Below, in pieces: positions 1 to 6,620 of a stretch of 12,423 nucleotides of DNA. The DNA lies in NCBI GenBank assembly GCA_002431635.1, contig DJGH01000043.1:211-12633 (forward strand), written 5' to 3'. This stretch comes from Petrotoga sp. UBA5851 (GTDB lineage: Bacteria > Thermotogota > Thermotogae > Petrotogales > Petrotogaceae). A model generated the notes under the pieces. It ran no database searches, was not told the origin of the DNA, and was given only the letters and a program-made list of their open reading frames with translations. Each line of letters begins with the position of its first letter. Positions within the stretch are counted from its first letter, which is position 1. The position numbers and the translations under genes are program-made.

Positions 1-1904
1 CTTCCATATCTTCTTATCAGAGCGATTACAGAGGGGCGGAAAACTATCTTAAGGTCGCCAACTCGCTTAAGGCTAAAACCATTGAGGATACCATAGCCCC
101 AATATCAAAAGCTGTTGATTTTATGACCCAGAACAACAGTATGCGTATGTATGAAAAAGACATAAATGATTCTGTACTATTTCTTGACGATTTTAAGAAG
201 CTTAAAAGCACCTTCCCGGAAATTCAACTATTCTTTGTGGGATACGAAGACAAGAGTATTCTTTTTTATCCTCATACCGAAGTAGATAGCAACTACAATC
301 CTAAAGAGCGTTCATGGTACAAGCAGGCTATTGCAAACGCCGGAGCTTCGGTTACAACTGATCCTTACGTAGATGTTGCCACTAAAAAAATGGTAGTGTC
401 TGTGGTAAAGACCTTTACCGGAAATACAGGCGCTTTAAAGGGAGTTGCAGGAGCTGATATTGCTATCGACAGCCTTCTTTCGGAAATATCAGCCAACAAT
501 AGTTTTAAAAGCTCTTACTCTTTTGTTGCAGATGCCGCAGGCAAAATAGTTCTTCACTCAGATAACGATATGATGGGTAAAAGTATTTCAGAGGAGTTAT
601 ACTTTTCCAAGGTCAGAGAAAACCAAGGAGTATTGGGAGAAAAGATAGGCGGACAGGATAAAATAGTATGTTACAATAAGATACCTTCACTGGGATGGAC
701 CGTTTTTACTCTTATCGACAGGTCAGAGGTTTTAGAACAGGCTAAGAGAAACCTTATACTGCTTATTGTATTTTCGGCTGTCATAACTGCAATAGCTCTT
801 ATCATAACTGTGTTTTTTATAAAATTTAATGTTTCAAAGCCTATAGAAAAGATTCTCGGCGAAATTAAAAAATTTGGAAAAGGTGATCTCACAACGAAGT
901 TTACTCCTTCAGGAAGCCTTGAGATTGTTGTCATGGCACAGAATCTTAATAACATGGCAAAAGAACTTGATGAATCCATGAAATCAATTCTTCAGGCATC
1001 AAAACAGCTTAATGCTTCTTCTTCTGATCTTGCGGCTGTAGCACAAGAAGCAAGCTCTACAAGCGAAGAGCTTTCATCACAGTCCGATGTGATAAAAAAC
1101 AATGTTCAGAGCGCTTCGGCCAATATAGAGCAGCTTAATGCTTCCGTAGAGGAGGTTGCATCAAGTGCCCAGAGCGTTTCAAAGGCTTCTGTTGAACTGG
1201 CGTCAAACGCTGACAATGTTTCAAAAAGTGTTTCAAGCGGTATGAGGAACGTACAAGGAATTATCTCAACCATACAGGAAACCGTAGGTCAGACAGAAAG
1301 TACATCAAAGCTTGTAGCAGATCTTGCAGAGTCTTCAAGGAACGTAGAAACTATTTTACAGTCCATAAACTCTATAACCGAACAAACCAATCTTCTTGCA
1401 CTAAATGCAGCAATTGAGGCGGCCAGGGCGGGAGATGCAGGAAAAGGGTTTGCTGTTGTGGCCGATGAAATAAGAAAATTGGCAGAGGAGTCTAAAAAAG
1501 CTACTCAGGATATTTCTGATATTCTTACTGATATACGTAAAAAAACAGAGCTTGCCAATCAGGCCACCTCTCTTACCAAATCTAAGGTTGAAAATGTGAG
1601 TGAAGGTGGAAAGAATATAAGCATTAATTTCAGAGAGATAGAAGCTCTTGTAGGAAATATAAACTCTATGATAGAAAACCTCTCTGCAAGCGCACAGGAA
1701 CAAAGTGCTGCATCAGAGGAAATTTCTTCAGCCATGCAAAACGCAAGCAAAATTATGATTAAAATCAATGAAGAGATAAATAATATGGTACTGGGAGTCA
1801 GCCAACAGAGCGAAGGTGCACAGCAGATAAGTGCAAACAGTGAGGAGCTGAATGCTCTTTCTGAAAATCTTGAAACGCAGACCCAAAAATTCAAAACAAC
1901 ATAA
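1..1904 (+). CDS. Methyl-accepting chemotaxis protein with dCache sensor (5' partial)
   Basis: Transmembrane chemoreceptor that passes ligand occupancy to CheA/CheW. The frame is open from the left edge (first full codon at base 3), and the residues before the first Met (base 123) read as a dCache N-terminal helix. The true start and TM1 therefore lie upstream. Numbering from that Met: dCache_1 sensor to about 205, with Y58, R63, W65, Y66, Y82, D84 and D112 in the spacing known for amino-acid-binding dCache domains; TM2 about 211-234; HAMP about 235-285; then a long coiled-coil signalling domain. The conserved hairpin tip runs about 420-455 (EQTNLLALNAAIEAARAG, then GKGFAVVADEIRKLAEE). There is no C-terminal CheR-tethering pentapeptide; the protein ends in a QKFKTT tail. 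A terminator follows, so it is the last gene of its transcript. Family assignment is certain; ligand class is inferred. Confidence 0.95.
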   Translation, partial: SISSYQSDYRGAENYLKVANSLKAKTIEDTIAPISKAVDFMTQNNSMRMYEKDINDSVLFLDDFKKLKSTFPEIQLFFVGYEDKSILFYPHTEVDSNYNPKERSWYKQAIANAGASVTTDPYVDVATKKMVVSVVKTFTGNTGALKGVAGADIAIDSLLSEISANNSFKSSYSFVADAAGKIVLHSDNDMMGKSISEELYFSKVRENQGVLGEKIGGQDKIVCYNKIPSLGWTVFTLIDRSEVLEQAKRNLILLIVFSAVITAIALIITVFFIKFNVSKPIEKILGEIKKFGKGDLTTKFTPSGSLEIVVMAQNLNNMAKELDESMKSILQASKQLNASSSDLAAVAQEASSTSEELSSQSDVIKNNVQSASANIEQLNASVEEVASSAQSVSKASVELASNADNVSKSVSSGMRNVQGIISTIQETVGQTESTSKLVADLAESSRNVETILQSINSITEQTNLLALNAAIEAARAGDAGKGFAVVADEIRKLAEESKKATQDISDILTDIRKKTELANQATSLTKSKVENVSEGGKNISINFREIEALVGNINSMIENLSASAQEQSAASEEISSAMQNASKIMIKINEEINNMVLGVSQQSEGAQQISANSEELNALSENLETQTQKFKTT

Positions 1905-1950
1905 TTTGCGGTAATATATGATCTATACCCCCAAAAAGATCAGGTATTCC

Positions 1951-1990
1951 AAGCTTGTCCGGAGAGGTTGAACTCTCCGGAGCTTTTTGT
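1951..1990 (+). terminator. Intrinsic terminator after chemoreceptor gene
   Basis: CCGGAGAG (1959-1966) pairs with CTCTCCGG (1973-1980) around a 6-nt loop. AAGCT (1951-1955) and AGCTT (1981-1985) can extend the base across a small bulge. A T-run follows at 1984-1988. It lies 50-90 nt after the stop codon and separates the chemoreceptor from the riboswitch promoter. Confidence 0.85.
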
Positions 1991-1992
1991 AT

Positions 1993-2021
1993 TTGACAAA
2001 TGTTTTTTTTGTGTATATAAT
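1993..2021 (+). promoter_or_regulatory. Sigma-A-type promoter of the riboswitch-ATPase transcript
   Basis: TTGACA at 1993-1998 and TATAAT at 2016-2021 are both perfect consensus hexamers with a 17-nt T-rich spacer. Transcription should start near 2028-2030, just ahead of riboswitch stem P1 (from 2033). Such a strong constitutive promoter fits a gene whose control is at the level of premature termination. Confidence 0.9.
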
Positions 2022-2032
2022 ATTTTATACAA

Positions 2033-2140
2033 ACAAAAGGGAGTAGCATCTTCGATATGCGAAGATTACAAAATCAACATTCACGACTCAAAGAGTCTGG
2101 TTTTGTAATATGCGATAAAAATCATATGCAAGACTTTTGT
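2033..2140 (+). ncRNA. yybP-ykoY manganese riboswitch aptamer
   Basis: The two conserved elements of this riboswitch class are present: GGGAGTAGC (2039-2047) right after the 5' strand of P1, and GCAAGAC (2128-2134) leading into its 3' strand. P1 is ACAAAAG (2033-2039) with CTTTTGT (2134-2140). P2 is ATCTTCG (2048-2054) with CGAAGAT (2060-2066). A long arm pairs TTACAAAA (2066-2073) with TTTTGTAA (2101-2108) and is capped by GACTC/GAGTC (2085-2089 with 2093-2097). A last short hairpin, ATATG/CATAT, lies at 2108-2127. The class senses Mn2+ and commonly controls cation ATPases, which matches the gene downstream. No alignment was run; the call rests on the motifs, the foldable arms and the context. 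Confidence 0.92.
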
Positions 2141-2168
2141 CAGGAAAATCCTGGCAGAAGTCTTTTTT
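2131..2168 (+). terminator. Riboswitch-controlled intrinsic terminator (expression platform)
   Basis: Bases 2131-2145 pair with 2149-2163 in an unbroken 15-bp stem (two G-U pairs) with an AAA loop, followed by six T (2163-2168). The 5' arm contains 2134-2140, the same bases that form the 3' strand of aptamer P1. The two structures are therefore mutually exclusive: ligand-stabilised P1 should block the terminator, making this an ON switch. Confidence 0.9.
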
Positions 2169-2193
2169 CATTATAAAAAGGAGAGAATTCAAT

Positions 2194-4842
2194 ATGGCAG
2201 ACTGGTACAGCAAGACTGTTGAAGAAACTGTAAAAGAATTGAACACAGATATCAGCATGGGCCTTTCTTATAAACAGGTCGAAGAAAGGTTGAACAGCTT
2301 TGGAAAAAACGAACTTGTCGACAGCGCTTTGAAAAAGCCATGGAAAATTATTCTGGAACAGGCATCTGGTATTATGGTAATCATGCTTGTTATTGCGGGC
2401 ATAATCTCTTTTTTTCTTGGCGAGACAACGGATGCCGTAGTAATTCTGGCAATTGTGGTAATAAATATAATGCTTGGATTTTCTCAGGAGTACAAAGCTG
2501 AAAAAGCCATGGCGGCCCTTAGGAAAATGTCTCTTCCAACAGTAAAGGTTAAACGTGAAGGAAAGTTAAACGAAATCTCCTCCAAAGATCTTGTCCCAGG
2601 GGATATCATTCAGATTGATGCAGGAAATTCAATACCTGCCGACTGCAGAATTATACAGTCAGTAAATCTCAGAGTTCAGGAGTCTGCACTTACAGGAGAA
2701 TCTGAACCCATAGAAAAAATATCGGATGCTCTAGTCGATAAAAACCTCTCTCTTGGTGACAGAAAAAACACAGGATATATGGGAACAGTTTCAACATCCG
2801 GAAGAGGATTGGCAGTAGTAACTCAGACAGGTATGAACACTGAGCTTGGTCATATAGCCAGGATGATGCAGAGTGTTGATAGGCAGCCTACACCTCTTCA
2901 GAAAAAACTTGACCAGCTTGGCAAACTGCTTGCTGTAATTGCTCTTGCAATTGTTGCCGTGGTTTTTATCCTAGGACTTTTCAGGGGAGAAAATATAGAA
3001 GTTCTTTTCATGACTGCCATAAGCATGGCTGTTGCTGCAGTTCCGGAAGGTTTGCCAGCCTTGGTAACAATTTCACTGGCTCTGGGAACACAAAGGCTCC
3101 TTAAGAGAAATGCCCTCATACGTAAACTGCTTGCAGTTGAGACTCTTGGAAGCGTTTCAGTCATCTGTTCAGATAAAACCGGAACGCTTACTCAGAATAA
3201 GATGACCGTAACTTCAGTATATACAAGTACTTTGGGTGCAGCTGATATCAATGGATTTAAAGTCTCAGTCCCCGATATAAAAATGCTTTTGGCTGCAGGG
3301 TTACTATGCAACGACTCTGAAATAGAAGAAAACGGAAAAATGATAGGCGATCCGACCGAGGGGGCGTTGGTTGAGATAGCACAAAAAAACGGATACGATA
3401 AAAGAAAAATGGAATCAATACTGCCCAGAGTAAACGAATTGGCCTTTGATTCTGACAGAAAAATGATGACAACGCTCCATTTGATCAAAAAAACAGAAGA
3501 AGTACCAGAAGAACTTTATGATGTTTTAAAAGAGTTTAGATATATTTCTTTTACCAAAGGCGCTGTGGATAGTCTGCTGAAGTTTGCAGACCGTATACTG
3601 GACGGCAGGATTATAAGACCGGTTACTCAAAATGACAGAGATAGGTTGATGTCTGTCAACGATTCTCTTGCCAGTAAAGGAGTAAGAGTTCTGGCGGCAG
3701 CTTTCAGACCTGCTGAAACTCCGGAAAAAGTTCATGAAGACAGCCTCATAATAATTGGTTTGTTCGGAATGATTGACCCGCCAAGACCAGAAGTAAAAGC
3801 CGCTGTAGAGAAATGCAGATCAGCCGGAATTAAACCTGTAATGATAACCGGTGACCATCCTATGACCGCTCTTTATATTGCGAAAGAGCTTTCGATAACC
3901 CAGAACAATATGGTTGTTACAGGAAGCGAACTTGAAAAAATGAGTATTGAAGAACTTGAAAAACAAGTGGAATCAACTAGTGTCTATGCAAGAGTCTCTC
4001 CAGAACACAAGCTTAAGATAGTGCAGGCATGGCAAAATAAAGGATATACTGCGGCCATGACCGGAGATGGTGTAAATGATGCACCAGCACTAAAAAAATC
4101 TAATATCGGCGTAGCAATGGGAATAACTGGAACAGATGTTTCAAAGCAGGCAGCTGATATGGTTCTGCTTGATGACAACTTTTCAACTATCGTCTCATCT
4201 GTTGAGGAAGGAAGAGCCATATATGACAACATAATAAAGTTTATAAAATATATACTTTCAAGCAACTTTGCAGAGATTCTGCTGATGCTCGCAGCTCCGT
4301 TTATAGGAATGCCGCTACCTCTTCTTCCGCTTCAGATTCTATGGATAAACCTCGTTACTGACGGGCTGCCTGGATTGGCGCTGGGAGTAGAGCCCGCAGA
4401 AAAAGATATAATGAAAAGACCTCCCAGAAGTAATAAGGGCGGAGTAATTTCGACCGGGCTACTTATAAATATAATCATTGTCGGAATAATCATCGGCACA
4501 GCTTCGATACTGACCGGACACATTTACTATTCAACTAACAATCCGGTATGGCAGACCATGATATTTATGATAGTCACTATGTCTCAGATGTTCTATGCAT
4601 ATTCGGTACGATCATCAAGCGAATCTGTTTTTAAAACAGGACTTTGGTCAAATAAGTATCTTTTGGGTGCAGTTTTTCTTACTGTGGTACTGCAGCTTAT
4701 AGTTGTCTATATACCGTCACTTGCATCAATTTTTGGTATTTGTGCCTTATCTTTTAAGGATCTTTTGATCGCCTTTGCGGTAAGCTCCATTGTGCTTTGG
4801 TATGATGAAACAAGAAAGTTTCTTATCCGCAGATCCAGATAA
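2194..4842 (+). CDS. P2-type Ca2+/Mn2+-transporting ATPase under Mn2+ riboswitch control
   Basis: Inner-membrane pump, 882 aa, exporting divalent cations (Mn2+ and/or Ca2+) through a phospho-aspartate cycle. Motifs, numbered from this start: TGES actuator loop at 167-170; TM4 PEGLP at 284-288; phosphorylation site CSDKTGT with D327; KGA nucleotide-binding Lys455; hinge TGDGVNDAP from 623; TM5 SNFAE with N691 and E694; TM6 NLVTD with N719 and D723. The cation ligands of SERCA TM4, TM5 and TM6 are thus kept, while the TM8 position of SERCA E908 appears to be Ser or Gln. ATG 2194 is chosen because AAGGAG lies at 2178-2183 and translation matches the family N-terminus (ADWYSKTVEE). The frame stays open back to a TTG at 2137, but that lies inside the terminator hairpin. 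Subfamily is certain; ion preference is inferred from the riboswitch. Confidence 0.95.
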   Translation: MADWYSKTVEETVKELNTDISMGLSYKQVEERLNSFGKNELVDSALKKPWKIILEQASGIMVIMLVIAGIISFFLGETTDAVVILAIVVINIMLGFSQEYKAEKAMAALRKMSLPTVKVKREGKLNEISSKDLVPGDIIQIDAGNSIPADCRIIQSVNLRVQESALTGESEPIEKISDALVDKNLSLGDRKNTGYMGTVSTSGRGLAVVTQTGMNTELGHIARMMQSVDRQPTPLQKKLDQLGKLLAVIALAIVAVVFILGLFRGENIEVLFMTAISMAVAAVPEGLPALVTISLALGTQRLLKRNALIRKLLAVETLGSVSVICSDKTGTLTQNKMTVTSVYTSTLGAADINGFKVSVPDIKMLLAAGLLCNDSEIEENGKMIGDPTEGALVEIAQKNGYDKRKMESILPRVNELAFDSDRKMMTTLHLIKKTEEVPEELYDVLKEFRYISFTKGAVDSLLKFADRILDGRIIRPVTQNDRDRLMSVNDSLASKGVRVLAAAFRPAETPEKVHEDSLIIIGLFGMIDPPRPEVKAAVEKCRSAGIKPVMITGDHPMTALYIAKELSITQNNMVVTGSELEKMSIEELEKQVESTSVYARVSPEHKLKIVQAWQNKGYTAAMTGDGVNDAPALKKSNIGVAMGITGTDVSKQAADMVLLDDNFSTIVSSVEEGRAIYDNIIKFIKYILSSNFAEILLMLAAPFIGMPLPLLPLQILWINLVTDGLPGLALGVEPAEKDIMKRPPRSNKGGVISTGLLINIIIVGIIIGTASILTGHIYYSTNNPVWQTMIFMIVTMSQMFYAYSVRSSSESVFKTGLWSNKYLLGAVFLTVVLQLIVVYIPSLASIFGICALSFKDLLIAFAVSSIVLWYDETRKFLIRRSR

Positions 4843-4929
4843 ACTTTAATGCCACACTTTTGCCATAGATTTTTAAGCTCACTTTAAACCTCAAACCAGC
4901 TCTCTAAGCCAATATTAAGAGATACATCC

Positions 4930-4940
4930 TATAATATAAT
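4930..4940 (+). promoter_or_regulatory. Possible -10 region before the DUF2202 gene
   Basis: Two overlapping TATAAT hexamers (4930-4935 and 4935-4940) lie 20-30 nt before a strong GGAGGTGG ribosome binding site (4957-4964). No convincing -35 is seen at the right distance. No terminator is seen after the ATPase (4843-4929), so read-through from the riboswitch transcript is also possible. Confidence 0.45.
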
Positions 4941-4970
4941 CACAATTGACTAAACCGGAGGTGGAGATTT

Positions 4971-5651
4971 ATGAAAAAAGTATTGTTAATGGCAGGAGTT
5001 TTAAGCGCAGTGATATTTTCTTTTGCTCAGGGTCCTCAGGGTATGGGTAACAGAAACATCCCAGCAAACAGACAAGCGGATAAAGGATATTCTTCCCAAA
5101 GAGATTTAATCCAGGATCAGATGCTTAAAAATTATGTAGGCCTCTTTGCTTTTCAGACTGTGGATGAAACTGAAAAAACAGCCTTGTTAAAGATGGTAGA
5201 GGAAGAAAAGCTTGCAAGAGATGTTTACATCGCTTTAGCTGAAAAATGGGATATAAACCCGTTCATCAACATAGCAAAAGCTGAACAGGTTCATATGCTG
5301 CAGGTGCAGGCTCTGCTGGAAAAATATAAGATAGATTATGTGGCTCAGGAGGAAGGCAAGTTCAGCAGTCATGATGTACAGGAGTTATACAACCAGCTTG
5401 TTCAGCAGGGAAGTACTTCACAAATTGAAGCTTTCAAAGTTGGTATGCTGATTGAAGAAATGGATATAGCAGATATAAACAGTGAGATCGTTAAAGTAGA
5501 TAACGAAGATATTAAACAGATCTTTGTGAATCTTAGACAGGGTTCGGAAAACCATCTCATGGCATTCAACCGTCAGCTTCTCATCAATAACGAAAAGTAT
5601 CAGCCTAAGTATCTCACACAAGTTGACATAGAAAAGATTCTTGGAAGATAA
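4971..5651 (+). CDS. Exported ferritin-like DUF2202 protein
   Basis: A 226-aa protein with a short signal peptide (MKKVLLMAGV, hydrophobic core, likely cleavage after FSFA at about residue 19), a Gly/Asn/Gln-rich linker to about 45, and a helical domain typical of DUF2202. Its signature EEEKLARDVYIALAEKW is at 77-93. Candidate metal ligands follow the four-helix ferritin pattern: E78/E79, E105 with H108 (EQVH), E162/E163 (EEMDIAD), and E193 with H195 (SENHL). The family is ferritin-like, but its reaction is not established as far as I know. It sits 128 nt after the Mn2+-responsive pump in the same direction, so a role in periplasmic or extracellular metal handling is a reasonable but unproven guess. 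The start is fixed by GGAGGTGG seven nt upstream of the ATG. Confidence 0.88.
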   Translation: MKKVLLMAGVLSAVIFSFAQGPQGMGNRNIPANRQADKGYSSQRDLIQDQMLKNYVGLFAFQTVDETEKTALLKMVEEEKLARDVYIALAEKWDINPFINIAKAEQVHMLQVQALLEKYKIDYVAQEEGKFSSHDVQELYNQLVQQGSTSQIEAFKVGMLIEEMDIADINSEIVKVDNEDIKQIFVNLRQGSENHLMAFNRQLLINNEKYQPKYLTQVDIEKILGR

Positions 5652-5659
5652 CCAAAGCA

Positions 5660-5699
5660 AAGACGCTGAATAAAATAATTATTCAGCGTCTTATTTTTT
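5660..5699 (+). terminator. Intrinsic terminator after the DUF2202 gene
   Basis: A perfect 14-bp stem (5660-5673 with 5679-5692), including AAGACGCTGAATAA, has a 5-nt loop and is followed by a T-rich tract (5694-5699). It starts 9 nt after the stop codon. A weak A-rich side could also help stop the convergent transcript from 5781. Confidence 0.92.
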
Positions 5700-5780
5700 A
5701 TCTTCTTATTTTTCGCGTTCACAGGATTGCTTTTAGTAAAGATTTTTGCTAAATATGCTCTTCTATAAGCTCTTTATGGC

Positions 5781-6380
5781 TTATGCAGAATATCCTTTAA
5801 GATTAAAGTATATTTCATGCAACTGCATATACTTTTCAACAAACTTGTTTATATAGCTTTCATTATCCACTCCGTTGTAAAGCCCTATAGCCTTTCGGTA
5901 AGAACCCGTTTCCTGAAGCTTCAAAACGAACCAGTAAAAACCAAGTACTGACGTTCTTATTACAGACATCTCCAGATCCTTTATGCTTTTTATTTCCGTA
6001 TTTGTCAGTCCCATATCAACAAGTTCATTTTTAAACTTGTCCATACAGTACCATGCAGTTGAAAGATGAAGTTGCACAAATCCGGCAGCCTTCCCGCTGT
6101 CACCTGTTATCCATCTGTACCCTGATTCCTGCTCTATTATGGTAATAAATATCACAGGGTCTATGGAATAACTGTTGCTGAGATAGACAATATATGGAAG
6201 AATGGCTTGAAGTCTTTCTTTATCTACTGGCGTAACCTTGTATCTCTCCTTTTCAATCCTAATATCAATCAAGGTTTTGAGTTTATCGTAATTGGCGTTT
6301 TTTATGAGATCCTTGGGATTTCCAAAAATCGTCATTACAGATAAAACAATGAGTATGGTTATCAAAATTCTTTTCAACAC
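5781..6380 (-). CDS. Membrane-anchored SLT-type lytic transglycosylase
   Basis: Peptidoglycan-cleaving murein lyase with a single N-terminal hydrophobic helix (about residues 5-20) that should act as signal anchor or signal peptide, 199 aa from the chosen start. The SLT fold is shown by the catalytic-Glu motif EQESGY (E85), the GKAAGFVQLHLSTA segment (about 96-109; equivalent of the family GLMQ...P.TA motif) and the later IGLYNGV motif (about 165-171). GTG at 6378-6380 is preferred: AAGGA (6389-6393, minus strand) sits 8 nt before it, and the protein then begins MLKRILITIL, a normal signal anchor. An in-frame ATG at 6417-6419 would give 212 aa but has no well-placed ribosome binding site. It is convergent with the DUF2202 gene. 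Substrate remodelling role (division, secretion, recycling) cannot be told. Confidence 0.88.
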   Translation of the reverse strand: MLKRILITILIVLSVMTIFGNPKDLIKNANYDKLKTLIDIRIEKERYKVTPVDKERLQAILPYIVYLSNSYSIDPVIFITIIEQESGYRWITGDSGKAAGFVQLHLSTAWYCMDKFKNELVDMGLTNTEIKSIKDLEMSVIRTSVLGFYWFVLKLQETGSYRKAIGLYNGVDNESYINKFVEKYMQLHEIYFNLKGYSA

Positions 6381-6433
6381 AGACACCGTCCTTAGTTTAG
6401 GTATATGAAACAATAACATTATATGAGGACAAA

Positions 6434-6449
6434 AACCCTTTTCAGGGCT
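6434..6449 (-). other. GAAA-capped hairpin at the predicted 5' end of the transglycosylase mRNA
   Basis: On the minus strand AGCCCT, loop GAAA, AGGGTT forms a 6-bp stem followed by a T-run (plus-strand A-run 6431-6435). The promoter at 6456-6484 puts the transcript start at about this point, so the hairpin would be the first structure in the RNA. A 5' stabilising hairpin is more likely than a terminator. Function is inferred. Confidence 0.4.
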
Positions 6450-6455
6450 GGAGGC

Positions 6456-6484
6456 ATATTATCATATAATATTTAACTTTTCAA
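6456..6484 (-). promoter_or_regulatory. Promoter of the lytic transglycosylase gene
   Basis: On the minus strand TTGAAA (6479-6484) and TAATAT (6456-6461) are separated by 17 nt. The leader to the GTG start would be about 70 nt. This makes the transglycosylase independent of the upstream GDPD gene. Confidence 0.65.
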
Positions 6485-6620
6485 CCAAAACTCTGTCCTT
6501 TTTATTTACTCAGAGTTACATTTTCGTTTTTTTACAAAAAGTTATCTTTGTTAACAGTATATTGTGAACAGATATAAAATATCTAGGTTAATTTATTACA
6601 ACAGCCGCAATTAATTGTTT
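6485..6620. other. Intergenic AT-rich stretch, no gene seen
   Basis: It lies between the GDPD stop and the transglycosylase promoter. It holds only weak inverted repeats: AGATAT/ATATCT (6570-6584) and AACTCTG/CAGAGTT (about 6489-6517). Neither has a proper T-run in the minus direction, so no convincing GDPD terminator is identified and read-through is possible. Confidence 0.5.

Noticed and set aside
671..1894. Three minus-strand open frames inside the chemoreceptor gene
   Set aside because: They are antisense shadows of a well-supported coding frame, have no family-like features and no ribosome binding site context.
2898..4523. Several minus-strand open frames inside the ATPase gene
   Set aside because: All lie opposite conserved ATPase motifs and have shadow-type composition.
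6431..6460. c-di-GMP or preQ1 riboswitch before the transglycosylase
   Set aside because: GCCTCC on the minus strand hints at such motifs, but the other conserved blocks are absent and the predicted transcript starts inside the element.
6570..6584. AGATAT-AAA-ATATCT hairpin as terminator of the GDPD gene
   Set aside because: It is AT-only apart from one pair and is not followed by a T-run in the minus direction.
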